Below are positions 26,601 through 33,636 of a DNA stretch of 64,000 nucleotides, one piece after another. Numbering within the stretch: the first letter of the stretch is position 1; every line of letters begins with the position of its first letter. The stretch covers positions 12,119,981 through 12,183,980 of the forward strand of contig CP034988.1 of assembly GCA_004026145.2 (NCBI GenBank). Direction: 5' to 3'. The position numbers and the translations under genes are program-made. Origin of the DNA: Takifugu bimaculatus. Taxonomy: Eukaryota; Chordata; Actinopteri; Tetraodontiformes; Tetraodontidae. The notes beneath the pieces are model-generated. The model was not told the origin of the DNA. It saw only the letters and a program-made list of their open reading frames with translations, and ran no database searches.

Positions 26601-27675
26601 AGCTGGTTTGAAGACCAGGGTGATCCTATTTTTGGAGGTTCTTCTATCAGATATACTCCTCCGGACCCTCGGCTTGAACTTTCAAGAGTCCGAAGTTCTA
26701 AAATCTGGGAGTCTGCGCTTCTAAGTCGTAGCCTGGACATGAGGAGACAAAAGGAGGAGCAGTTCCTTACTCCCAATGCTTGGATAAACTCTCTTAGCCA
26801 AGAGAACTGCTCTGCTCTATCTCCCGACCGCACATCTTCTTTGTTCCTGGAAAAACGGGGGCTGCCTTCCAGGACAGTCCTCAAATCTCCCAACAATTGT
26901 CCCTCTACTTCCCAACCTCCGCAGGAGAGTTCAGATAGACTATCTTTGAAGAATAACACGTTTCTAAACTCAGGTTGTAAAATAAATGAATGTGGCCACC
27001 AGGAGGTGGTTGCAGAGACGCAAGGTTCCTCAGAGGTGCTGAAGGACCCTCCCGCATGTGTCCACGACGACAAACACCTCGACGACAAACACCTCGACGC
27101 ACTCGAGATAGAGGCAGGAAGCTACGAGGGAGTTCCACAGTCTGGCAGCTACAGCAGCTACGCCAGCAGCGGCCGGGGCAGTATGGGACCGGCCAACGGG
27201 CTGCTGTCCGTTTGTCACCTTCCCCCGAGCCTCACCAGTCTTCCCGGAGACTGTGGAGGGGAGCCAGAGGAGGACCCATGATGACGCCCCCCACAGGTAT
27301 TTATGAAGACAAAAAAACCAAAACAATCAGGGGACTTTATTGATTTTTTCTAGTTTTATTATTTATAAAAAATCAGGTTCATCTCTGATTGCTTTTTGTT
27401 GAATTTCCACACGTGAAATCCAGTTACTTACTTTCACAATCCAAGTCCTTCCATTGAAAACCCTCTCGTCCTTCAAGCACAGTCTGATGTACTGTGTTCT
27501 GTGCTCCATCATTCCGAGAGAATATACCCCCATAAATAGCAGAACTCTTCGTCTGCATTGAAATGCCGACTGTGCTAAGCCATGTTCTGTGACCTCTGCA
27601 GGAGAAAGGCCTCGGTTGATGAAAATTATGAGTGGGATGCCGCTGATTTCTGCTCGCAGCCTGGAGACTACGAGG
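1641..27675 (+). CDS. igsf9: igsf9 gene (protein turtle homolog A), 19 exons placed
   Basis: Spliced gene for a type I membrane cell-adhesion protein of the IGSF9/turtle family, which acts at the neuronal surface in dendrite growth and synapse adhesion (family knowledge). Nineteen exons with GT/AG borders join into about 1,490 codons: signal peptide, Ig1-Ig5 (residues about 25-500), two FN3 domains (about 503-704), a membrane helix (about 722-745) and a cytoplasmic tail of about 720 residues. Family-specific blocks include VDWTKDGEPL in Ig4, GTSPH at the Ig5/FN3 border, ISRGSDGRF in the tail and SVDENYEW near the end. NGLLIPPTASANLTV in Ig3 fits IGSF9 (A) better than IGSF9B. Phases match at every junction, but four places need a one-base frame change (19856-19880, 25376-25420, 25566-25612, 27200-27245). 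The terminal exon is not identified. Family identity is secure; the paralog label is slightly less so. Confidence 0.9.
1650..1655 (+). promoter_or_regulatory. start-stop upstream ORF (ATGTGA)
   Basis: ATG followed directly by TGA in the igsf9 leader, with A at -3. Minimal start-stop elements can stall initiating ribosomes (established knowledge). Use here is inferred and depends on the transcript including 1650. Confidence 0.4.
1826..2029 (+). CDS. igsf9: igsf9 exon 2: Ig1, first half
   Basis: Follows TTCAG and ends before GTGAGT, phase 1 to phase 1. It completes the signal peptide (WLCGA) and encodes the start of Ig1, with the B-strand cysteine in AELPCNF, the tryptophan-containing VVEWVRRG and the family motif HPDYEG at the end. 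Residues about 18-85. Confidence 0.92.
2030..7014 (+). other. igsf9 intron 2
   Basis: The 5-kb first long intron. Contains a hAT MITE at 2114-2275 and two long antisense open frames (3503-4192 and 4380-4919) with no recognisable homology. Otherwise no feature is seen. Confidence 0.7.
2106..2283. mobile_element. hAT-type MITE with 8-bp target duplication
   Basis: The element 2114-2275 (162 bases) is flanked by ATTTAAGG at 2106-2113 and 2276-2283. Its ends, CAGCGGTGTCCAAATCC and the reverse complement of GGATTTGGGCACACCTG, form terminal inverted repeats. The inverted similarity extends inward (TTTCTGTCCTACCAGG on the left, CCTGGTAGGACAGAAA on the right), so it can fold into one hairpin. There is no transposase. 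The 8-bp duplication and CAG...CTG ends fit the hAT superfamily. Confidence 0.82.
7015..7161 (+). CDS. igsf9: igsf9 exon 3: Ig1, second half
   Basis: Follows TTTCCACAG and ends before GTGAGC, phase 1 to 1. Encodes GRVYLVQTTALRLEAL, then DDQGLYECRILLLDE with the F-strand cysteine of Ig1, and an NGTW glycosylation sequon. Residues about 86-134. It lies about 5 kb after exon 2, the longest intron of the gene. Confidence 0.93.
7778..7860 (+). repeat. (TCTCC)n microsatellite
   Basis: About 15 near-perfect pentanucleotide units, pyrimidine-pure on the + strand, so able to form H-DNA. Confidence 0.92.
7866..8054 (+). repeat. fish interspersed repeat
   Basis: Contains the string CTGCTCAAGGTTTCTTCCTG followed by GTTAAAGGGGAGTTTTTCC and ends near a GCGCCTAGAGACA motif and ATTAATAAAAACTGATTGATTG. 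I recognise this as a repeat very common in teleost genomes. Its class is uncertain; it lacks protein coding. Confidence 0.6.
9479..9627 (+). CDS. igsf9: igsf9 exon 4: Ig2, first half
   Basis: Follows TTTTTCCCCACAG and ends before GTGTGT, phase 1 to 0. Encodes APPTFTQAPPPAQEALVG, the cysteine of LSLVCVAHGNPSP and the tryptophan of TITWLKDG. Residues about 135-184. Confidence 0.92.
9628..11482 (+). other. igsf9 intron 4
   Basis: Ordinary AT-rich intron until a 485-base hAT MITE near its 3' end. Nothing else recognised. Confidence 0.7.
10954..11454. mobile_element. hAT-type MITE with 8-bp target duplication
   Basis: The element 10962-11446 (485 bases) is flanked by GCTTAACT at 10954-10961 and 11447-11454. 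Terminal inverted repeats are CAGGGGTGGGCAAAC and GTTTGCCCATGCCTG. The inner ends carry GGGCC-rich strings (GGCCGGACC; GGCGGGCCGG) known from fish hAT derivatives. No transposase. The right end sits 36 bases before igsf9 exon 5. Confidence 0.88.
11483..11594 (+). CDS. igsf9: igsf9 exon 5: Ig2, second half
   Basis: Follows TTTACCAG and ends before GTCAGT, phase 0 to 1. Encodes DGVLSLHAVSAQTAGQYTC with the F-strand cysteine of Ig2, an NVT sequon, and KVKIKG leading into Ig3. A hAT MITE ends 36 bases upstream of the acceptor. Confidence 0.92.
11595..12468 (+). other. igsf9 intron 5
   Basis: No repeat or other feature recognised. The last bases provide the TGCTTTCCCCAG acceptor for exon 6. Confidence 0.7.
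12469..12610 (+). CDS. igsf9: igsf9 exon 6: Ig3, first half
   Basis: Follows TTTCCCCAG and ends before GTAAGT, phase 1 to 2. Encodes GPPVIVVPPRSMSVNVSQDA, the Ig3 cysteine LLQCQAY, an NMT sequon and TYVWRKNGENVYHAE. GPPVIVVPP is identical to what I recall for mammalian IGSF9. A solo LTR begins 23 bases after this exon. Confidence 0.93.
12611..14867 (+). other. igsf9 intron 6
   Basis: Begins with a solo LTR (12634-13054). The remaining 1.8 kb shows no recognisable feature. Confidence 0.7.
12629..13059 (-). mobile_element. solo LTR with 5-bp target duplication
   Basis: 12634-13054 (421 bases) runs from TGTTGGGGCTG to GACCCCAGCA and is flanked by CATTG on both sides (12629-12633, 13055-13059). 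TTTATT near 12714 read on the minus strand gives an AATAAA signal, and a TATTTAA-like box lies further upstream on that strand, so the LTR is oriented minus. Composition and the shared string GTGCCAGCTG link it to the solo LTR at 60.4 kb. No internal retroelement sequence remains, as expected after LTR-LTR recombination. Confidence 0.78.
14868..15013 (+). CDS. igsf9: igsf9 exon 7: Ig3, second half
   Basis: Acceptor AAATAAG is weak: the upstream run is A-rich after a TTCCTTCCTTTTT tract. The donor is GTCAGT, phase 2 to 1. Encodes SLKSRVKIMVDGTLLISSL, then EDSGNYTCMPTNGL with the Ig3 F-strand cysteine, then PPTASANLTVM. Residues about 269-317. Confidence 0.92.
15014..15267 (+). other. igsf9 intron 7
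   Basis: Short intron with three tandem TTAACTG units at about 15184-15204. No other feature. Confidence 0.7.
15268..15410 (+). CDS. igsf9: igsf9 exon 8: Ig4, first half
   Basis: Follows TGTTCAG and ends before GTAATC, phase 1 to 0. Encodes HPAQALQMPPQTYLPTGM, the Ig4 cysteine GVITCPAA and VDWTKDGEPLDLST. The MPP...GM...CP spacing is typical of the family. Confidence 0.92.
15411..17595 (+). other. igsf9 intron 8
   Basis: 2.2 kb of ordinary sequence with a G-rich run near 16556-16571. No gene or classified repeat recognised. Confidence 0.65.
17596..17736 (+). CDS. igsf9: igsf9 exon 9: Ig4, second half
   Basis: Follows TCCCATAG and ends before GTTGGT, phase 0 to 0. Encodes YPGWTLTSAGSLLMA, then DDASGVYTCTPYNSYGTAG with the second Ig4 cysteine, and ends DVILK. 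Residues about 366-412. Confidence 0.93.
17737..18123 (+). other. igsf9 intron 9
   Basis: Short intron with no recognised feature. Confidence 0.7.
18124..18243 (+). CDS. igsf9: igsf9 exon 10: Ig5, first half
   Basis: Follows GAAACAG and ends before GTAAAT, phase 0 to 0. Encodes DPPSFSITPETQYREETGRS, the Ig5 cysteine LLIPCQGK and KVTWSK. RxLLIPC is a family signature. Confidence 0.92.
18244..19744 (+). other. igsf9 intron 10
   Basis: Contains a 5'-truncated LINE (18489-19034). The rest is AT-rich with no recognised feature. Confidence 0.7.
18489..19034 (+). mobile_element. 3' end of an RTE/Rex-type LINE, 5'-truncated
   Basis: Conceptual translation gives blocks typical of the C-terminal part of a fish non-LTR reverse transcriptase: ALNRSVVVKKELSRKAKL, SIYRSIYVPVLTYGH, MTERTRLRIQAAEMSFLRRA, then PTGRQPRGRPRTRWRDYISR in a shifted frame. 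It ends at the usual GGATCCGAATAAGCGG tail. It is in the same strand as igsf9 and broken by at least a stop at 18781 and frame changes. The clade (RTE versus Rex) is from memory. GC is far above the flanks, marking insertion. Confidence 0.8.
19745..19896 (+). CDS. igsf9: igsf9 exon 11: Ig5, second half, with a frame break
   Basis: Follows CTCTCCAG and ends before GTCAGT. Starts in phase 0 with VDLVRRTSYSILANGSLLLQ, then HQGAWECTITNQVA with the Ig5 F-strand cysteine. After NQVA the frame fails: the expected TSTSVFVLG strand and the phase-1 exit to exon 12 lie one base over. At 152 bases the exon is one base longer than its flanking phases allow, so one extra base lies between about 19856 and 19880. 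Confidence 0.88.
19897..21804 (+). other. igsf9 introns 11 and 12 (around exon 12)
   Basis: Intron 11 (19897-20186) and intron 12 (20299-21804) show no recognised repeat or gene apart from exon 12 between them. Confidence 0.65.
20187..20298 (+). CDS. igsf9: igsf9 exon 12: FN3-1, first half
   Basis: Follows GTGTTGCAG and ends before GTGGGT, phase 1 to 2. Encodes GTSPHAATSLSVSPG, then ANISWEAGFDGGSAQTFSVW, the A-C strands of a fibronectin III domain with the conserved tryptophan. GTSPH and WE(A/P)GFDGG are IGSF9-family motifs. Confidence 0.92.
21805..21995 (+). CDS. igsf9: igsf9 exon 13: FN3-1, second half
   Basis: Follows CTCTCTCTCCAG and ends before GTCAGT, phase 2 to 1. Encodes WVKKISASDNDGKQGWFS, then the FN3 signature YQFSILSQNKMGTGPFSEIV. 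Residues about 541-603. Confidence 0.93.
21996..23134 (+). other. igsf9 intron 13
   Basis: No recognised feature. A small linker exon, expected from mammals between the FN3 domains, was looked for and not found. Confidence 0.6.
23135..23352 (+). CDS. igsf9: igsf9 exon 14: FN3-2, first half
   Basis: Follows TCTGCTTCAG and ends before GTACAG, phase 1 to 0. Encodes KPPASLSANQSSAGIILQW, then TAFVLQSRTEQGEWFNLDE and ends PGLHK. The mammalian protein has a proline-rich linker between the two FN3 domains. It is shorter here, or sits in a small exon that I did not find. Confidence 0.9.
23353..23700 (+). other. igsf9 intron 14
   Basis: Short intron that ends in a TG microsatellite directly before exon 15. 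Confidence 0.75.
23653..23694 (+). repeat. (TG)n microsatellite at a splice acceptor
   Basis: About 17 TG units, then TCTGTGTG, occupying the polypyrimidine-tract position of the exon 15 acceptor at 23701. Confidence 0.93.
23701..23785 (+). CDS. igsf9: igsf9 exon 15: FN3-2, second half
   Basis: Follows GTGTCTCAG and ends before GTAGGT, phase 0 to 1. Encodes DRAYELRLLSRCGELLSEPS, then VNVSTIG, the F and G strands of FN3-2. A TG repeat stands where the polypyrimidine tract should be. Confidence 0.92.
23786..24363 (+). other. igsf9 intron 15
   Basis: No recognised feature. A C-rich stretch follows the donor. Confidence 0.65.
24364..24534 (+). CDS. igsf9: igsf9 exon 16: membrane helix
   Basis: Follows TGTCACAG and ends before GTAACC, phase 1 to 1. 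Encodes a short stalk, the hydrophobic stretch AGVLGGVGFMGLALALLLGS, and the basic stop-transfer VVRRKMGRR, which places the following sequence in the cytoplasm. Local GC is clearly higher than in the flanking introns. Confidence 0.93.
24535..25220 (+). other. igsf9 introns 16 and 17 (around micro-exon 17)
   Basis: No feature besides exon 17 and pyrimidine-rich acceptor tracts. Confidence 0.65.
24926..24962 (+). CDS. igsf9: igsf9 exon 17: juxtamembrane micro-exon
   Basis: A 37-base exon between CCCTCCAG and GTGAGT, phase 1 to 2, encoding EPPPAIYKRSPS. It corresponds to the DPPL/DPPLSI segment after the membrane helix in mammalian IGSF9 proteins. Small, but in frame with both neighbours. Confidence 0.8.
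25221..27296 (+). CDS. igsf9: igsf9 exon 18: cytoplasmic tail, with three frame breaks
   Basis: Large tail exon after CTGTCACAG, ending before GTATTT. It opens with KTSGSGSPDSVLKKS (mammalian GSGSPDSV) in one frame. It continues in a second frame with SIELISRGSDGRFLIPPY, then in a third frame from about 25566 to 27240, which includes a predicted coiled coil (EREKGNLNHCLKLAQEREEL, 25888-25947) and a serine-rich SGRGS block. It finishes in the first frame with VFPETVEGSQRRTHDDAPH, whose phase-2 end joins exon 19. Each change equals one extra base. Two changes fall at homopolymers: an A6 run near 25583 and a C5 run near 27225. No nonsense codon is seen inside the assigned frames. Confidence 0.85.
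27297..27601 (+). other. igsf9 intron 18
   Basis: A 305-base intron between the tail exon and exon 19, with no internal feature. Confidence 0.65.
27602..27675 (+). CDS. igsf9: igsf9 exon 19: conserved SVDENYEW block
   Basis: Follows GACCTCTGCAG and ends before GTGAGA, phase 2 to 1. Encodes RRKASVDENYEWDAADFCSQ, then PGDYE; SVDENYEWD is the hallmark of the IGSF9 C-terminal region. The ORF runs on into the intron to a stop at 27798, but that extension is not conserved as far as I can tell. A further terminal exon should follow. Confidence 0.85.
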
Positions 27676-30600
27676 GTGAGAATTTCTCTGCGCATCATTT
27701 CTGTGAAGGCTGCATTCGGTGCACAAATGGAACTGATTATGCCGCATTCAAACTGTATGGATTGTTATTTACACCCATTTGTTGTTTAAAACTCGTCTAA
27801 GGCTCCCATGAGGCTCCCATCTTCATGTATGTTTTGTGCAACCTTTCCCTTGATTTTTTTTTTTTTTAGTAAGATACGAAGAAACACACTTTTAACAAGC
27901 TCGGAAAGCATCAATTGTTGGGTGAGAGTTGGAGGGAAATTGCAACTTTCACCAGCTGTGTAATCAAAAGCAGTGTGCAAGCGGCCCGAGACAGCTGGTT
28001 AGAAAACAATCCGTAATGGTTTGAAACCGACCGTCGTGTTTGCTGTCTCTAATTGTCCTTATTTTCCCTAACTAGACTCCCTGTGTCACACATGTCTGCT
28101 CTGTAATGAAATTAGAGGCCGACTACACAATTATGAGATCATATACTCGGATTATGATTAATAACAGGGCTGACTGTCGGATCCAGATGGTAGGGCGGTG
28201 AAAAAACCCTTTCCAGAGGAGTCTGTTGTCGGATGAAACGAAAAAAATGGAGGTGTTTGGTCACAGTCAGGCTTTATCCAAAACATTTCTGTGCTACAAG
28301 ACAGTGAGGTGAATAATCAGGAAGGAGGGCGAACTCCAAACTCTTCCTGAAGGCTCGTAGCACAGCTGGATGCTGCAACAGCACACGCAGCTTGAGAGTT
28401 GAGAAAATGGCTAAATTAGCACAACATGTCCCCATTTTAAACTGACTCGACTCATGTTGAAATGTTGGAAACTCCCAAAGTACCAAGTCTGCAACGAGCT
28501 GATTTGAAATGAGACGCAAGGTCGGTGAAACACCAGCTGCTATGAAGACAGTTGAGGCCACAGGTGGCTGCAGAGTGCAACGCCACGGAAGCGCTAGCAA
28601 ATTTTCTTCAAATGTAATCGTGTCAACTACAAGTTGACATCATGTGGAGGCGTTTTTTTTCTAAATTCCAAACCTGAGGAAGATGTCCCAGATACAGTCG
28701 AGTGTTCGCCAAAACACATCTCAACACACTTCAGCAAACCAGAGGAATTCTATAGGAGCCTCATTGGAGGTATTTTCCTGAACAAGTGAAGGGTAAATGA
28801 AGGGTAAAAAACACACGTTTGTTTGTACCCTCAGGAGAGCTCCCTTCTTCCGATCTACTGAAGCCTTCACAGCGCAGACGCCTTCCCAGCATGCAGCACT
28901 CCACAAACACGCTGAGAAACTGCACTCGCCTGCCATCGCACCCGGGGCACCCCGGCAGCTGCTCTGCTGGACCAGAACCAGAGGCTGTGCTGTTCTGACC
29001 GCACCGGGCTCACAGGTTTCAGGTGTCAGTTCTCGCTGCTGCTCTCTAACAGCTGAGAGATCAGAAAGAGAAAATCTGCTCACCCTGCTGTCTGTCATGC
29101 TCTTGACTTTTCATTCTGAGGCGCTCTGCCAAGCCCAGATGGCCTTTGGAGAAGCAGAGCTGCTAAACTAACATAATGTACGGTTATTTCCCTTTCCTGA
29201 CATATTTGAAAGGTTAAATCCCTTAATGGTTGCACCCACTTAGCACCTACTTACCTGTTATCGCGCAGTTGTTCAGACTGGGAGTAACCGGCAGCGCGGA
29301 TGTTGTCACTGGTTGAGTAATTAAACCTTTCAGACGCGTTCCTTAAAACAATTGTTTGAAGTAAAGGCTAATGTCTGCATAGTTTCTACACGTTATCTGT
29401 ATTTTACTTCAAGGTGAGTTCATGATTTGCCTGTGAAGTAGGCAATTTACATCTTTTCCTTCCGCTTCCTTAAAATTGTGGGGAGCAAAAGACGACATAT
29501 CGCTTTCAAATGAGCGCGAGCGGAGCGATATTTACCGATTTCATTCTAATAGATGCACAATTTTTGGAGACATGTGATGCGCGTGCGTTCCAGCCCAACA
29601 GCAAATGACACGAATGAGATCACACTGCAGCTTCAGCACGTGTTTGGAAATGAACTCATCTCATACTCTACACTCCCTCATGCAATCATTCGTATATTAC
29701 ATGTATAATTATATTTCTTATCAGTGTAGTTACTTTATCACCTAACATGTTATTATAAACAATGGTGGAAGGAAAAAAAGGCCGAAGACCCTGATAAGAT
29801 TTAAGTAGATAATTCCAACCTTTGACACGCAGAATCTACATCCTGGACCCAATTTTGACTGGCAGAGGGAACGCGCTCTGTGTAAATCCTCCATTATAAA
29901 TATATTGTTGCCCTGCATTTAGTAGCTTCGTTTACTATTTGACCATTGGACAGAAAGATGTTTTTTTTTCCTGCATAATCCTGGCAATAATAAAACCAAA
30001 AATGAAAACATACTCAGAAACTGTATCCCTCAGAATGCAGCCATAAAACGTCGCCACAGAAACCTGTTGACAGAGACAACAAAGCCAGGTGATAAACTTG
30101 TTATACTGCTACCTTTTTCAGTAATTGTGTGTACTTAGGTGGATTAGCTTTTAAACGAGCTCTCTTTTATTATGGTCATTAAATGCTCAGTGAATTATTT
30201 CCAAATGTCAGAAAGCAACTCCCCAAAGCCTCAAGCAAGTCAACATGAATTGAAATGTCAAATCCAAATGTAAGAGTGCTCCAACAGGGTCTTTTAGCTC
30301 AGCGCTGCTTTAGCATAACGAGTGAGTGTTTCTGGTGACGTGACCACCGCAACATGCAGGTCGTGTTAAACGTCTAAGGAATCATCACTCACAGAACAAA
30401 TACCATAAATTGAAGAATTCCACATTTGGAAAGTGTGACTGACGCACTGACGTCTGAAATCCACCTTTTGCGCTCTTAAATCAGCACTGAGAGAAAATTA
30501 GAAATGCTAATATGATTGTTTAAATGCGTCTTGACCAAATTTATTTGAATGGCAAACAGAGCATTTATACAATTGTTCAGGCTGTTTAAAGATTCCATTT

Positions 30601-33594
30601 GCTATTCTTGATTAATACTCTTAACTTTGTCTCGATTATTCCCTGTAGATATTCTTACTTGATTTGGGTTTGTGGTTGTAGCCAAATTGTTCTTTTGAGA
30701 CGGAGTTTTCAGGAACTGACATGCAAATCATGGGTCTGATACCTTGGCTGTCCTGCTCCAGGCGCCCTTCAAAGCCACGTTTTACCGTCGTTTCTTCCGC
30801 ATCTCCTGTTTTGATTCCATTATTCACTAAAAGAGTGTTTTGTTTTGCAAAGAATGAGGAGACCCATCAAACCTTAAGGCTGAGGATAAAGGGATTATTA
30901 TCGTCTGCCAAGTGTAAAATTAGTGTAATTATCAGCAATGCTGCCATAGAAAATATTGCAGTTGGTGAATAATTCAAAGATTGAAAGTTAAATTGGAGTT
31001 TTTAAATGTGCAGATCCAGCCTCACTCTGAAAACACAAATTCTCAAAAATGTCAGCAGAGTTAATTACACTTTGAGAAAGAAACAACAGCGTCGGAGCGA
31101 GAACAAGTTCTTTCCCAAGTTTTTTTTACAGTTTATTGAGTTCATTTAGGAGAAGGTAAAAATTACCTGTTGTTTTGACCTTGAACTTGTTTGTGTAGAT
31201 ATTTGATAAAAGGTAGTTTTTAAGCTGTTTAATGACCTTTTTGGATGTCCTGGGATGCCCTTTCCTCTCCAAGCATGTCAGAACCTAGTATTTTATATTT
31301 GTAGACAATACTCAGACCTTTAAGGGAAGAGTATTTTCCCTTATTAAACAGGCAGTATTTACCAACAAAACCTAAACCTAAACCTAAAAAAGATTTTTTA
31401 AACTACTATAGATCATGTATACAAGGTGTAGCTCAGGCTGTTGGGGTCTCCACTGAACGGAGGGTTCTCAGCTCAAGCACTGAGCAGGCAAAAACTTAGA
31501 GGTGTTCTGATATCAGAGGAAGGTGCCAGGACACCTTCACAGCGCTACCGGAAGGCTCACATAGGGCCTTGTGATCAGCTGGCGGCTCATTGGTATGCAG
31601 CGAGGATACCCCCTCCACCTCCTTGTGAGCCTGACAGAGGAAAAAAAGAAGATAATATAGGCATAAGTGACCCATTTATTTATGTAAATGGGCTGTGATT
31701 GGTACCAAAAAATGTGAGTGAAGCCTATTCGAAGGAAGGAGAAGCTGAAAAGAAAGAGAAAATAATGTCCAACTGTTGCCGTGCTCCGTAGGCGTCTCAA
31801 CTCCAGTAGGAACATTTGCAGACTCCATTCTAATGCCAAACCAGCTGCAGCCCCCACTGGCATCAAGCTGACGCCACAGTCGTGTCAGGACCATTATGAG
31901 CACATTCTGGGTTCTCTCCATATATTTGAAGGGTTGATTGGAGATGGAAATGTTGATTTTAAACACTAAGCTTTTCCTGGAGAGAAGCTGCCAGTGATTC
32001 ACTTTGGATTTCATAGCTCTTCTCTGTGGCGTCTCTGTAGAGCAGCGACGATGGTCATATATGTGATCCGTGCATGTTTTAGCTAGTGACAGTTCCCAGA
32101 CACTAACACAGTAATTATCTCACAAATACTGAGTGACCTTTTCAACACCTCGCCGGCTGCCGCATCGCGCTGCTGTTTATTTGCTACGAACATCTCAGAA
32201 CGGATCTGTTTTACAAGTCAGAGGTCTTTTTGTTCATCATTTACAGCTTTTACAATGTTGTATGAACAGGATAAATATGTGTATGAATGTGTATTTGGCT
32301 GAAAGGGAAACAGACCTAAACAAATCGCCGTATCTTTCACAGATTTTTTTTTTTTGCGTGTTGCAGGTGTAGTTACCAACTGTAGTTTAATCAGATTTAC
32401 TGACAAAGAACTTCACTTAACTATGTGATTTTTATATTGTAAATTCCATAAATTTGTCACAACCTATTGATTTTCTGCCAATTGTTCAATGTGTGTACTA
32501 TCCATGTGATATTTTATACATATATACTGTATGAGATCTCTAAAATGCAAAACATATTATAAAGAAATAGTTTCTATCATCAATCACTGAGTAACACTGT
32601 CTGAACAGCATTGTTCTTTAAGTTTTGTGGAATCTTTTTGTTTCTTTTTGTAAATGAATCATAAACCCTTCTTGTTTATTTACAGTTCTCACCCTTGTAG
32701 TTAAGGTTGTAATAATGTCGGAGTATGAAGGGAAAAAGAAATTGTTGTTTTATTTGAGGAATGTATTTTTTAAATATGAGCTTACTCTTGAAGGTTTTTT
32801 AATGCCACTTTTCTATTGAATGCCTGTAGTTGTGTTTTGTTTTATGCACTTGTGCATGATGTAAGTCATAAAAAATGGAGGATTGTGTGTTAAAAAGATG
32901 AAAAGCAGTTTACATTTTACACTGTTTACACTGTTGGCGCAAAAATGTTCATTTGGTCACAATCAGGCTTCAGCTTTCAACATTGGAAATCCTCATTTTG
33001 CCCATTTTCGTATTTTTAATAGAAAACCAATAGTCCATGAATCCATGTTTTCAAATAAAAATCAAATGTACAGTGGGATTAGCTTTGGTTTGACCTATTT
33101 TGTTGCCTGCTTTTTCAAACAAACGTGGTTTTTCTGGATGTCTCCGTGTGTAGTTTGTCCGATGTTTCCGTGCACCGGTTCAGGCTGGTGATCTGTAGTT
33201 ATAGAAAACACACAAAAAAGTGCAAAAGTCAGATAAATAAGATGTTTCAAAGCCAGCAGGTCTAGATTACAGAGGCTGAATGTGAATTAGCCTGTAGCAC
33301 TAGCATGGTTTAACAATGGGAAGCGTGAGTTTGGCTGGTTTCATCCTCCTCCACTCTCGGCTGTTGAATGATATTGCGAAGCCTCAACCAGCTTGCAAGT
33401 CTTGGTCACACTTCAAATGAAGGTCTGGCTGCTTGATTTCCTTTCACACAACAGCACTTGAGCACTTATCAGAACATTTGACTAAAAAATATGCAGAAAT
33501 GACACGTTTGAGCATTAACCTTTTCATTGGTTGGATAAAAACTTTGGAGGAACAGAAGTCTTTTTAGTTACCTTTTGCTACACCATCATCATCG
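27676..33594. other. region after igsf9 exon 19; no gene recognised
   Basis: AT-rich DNA. A weak candidate terminal exon lies at 28835-28998. Three CCTAAA units sit at about 31372-31389. An 85-codon open frame at 31441-31698 has no recognisable homology. Nothing else supported. Confidence 0.5.
28835..28998 (+). CDS. candidate terminal exon of igsf9 (weak)
   Basis: After TGTACCCTCAG the phase required by exon 19 stays open for 54 codons to a TGA at 28996. It reads GELPSSDLLKPSQRRRLPS, then a GC-richer stretch. The position and acceptor suit a last exon, but I cannot align it confidently with the family C terminus and see no poly(A) signal nearby. A chance ORF is as likely. Confidence 0.2.
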
Positions 33595-33600
33595 TCTTTG

Positions 33601-33636
<36 letters not shown>
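33601..33636 (+). repeat. (TCA)n microsatellite
   Basis: Twelve perfect trinucleotide units. Serine-rich or isoleucine-rich open frames over it are artefacts of the repeat. Confidence 0.93.

Noticed and set aside
26567..27088. 173-codon minus-strand open frame
   Set aside because: Shadow of the igsf9 tail exon, whose + strand frame carries the family motifs.
26990..27343. Arginine-rich + strand open frame
   Set aside because: Alternative frame over the igsf9 tail exon; reads through a splice donor.
27676..27800. Cysteine/histidine-rich extension HFCEGCIRC after exon 19, resembling a zinc finger
   Set aside because: It lies past a good GTGAGA donor and ends soon at a stop; no complete finger spacing is present.
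31441..31698. 85-codon frame considered as the last igsf9 exon
   Set aside because: No acceptor in the needed phase and no similarity to the family C terminus.
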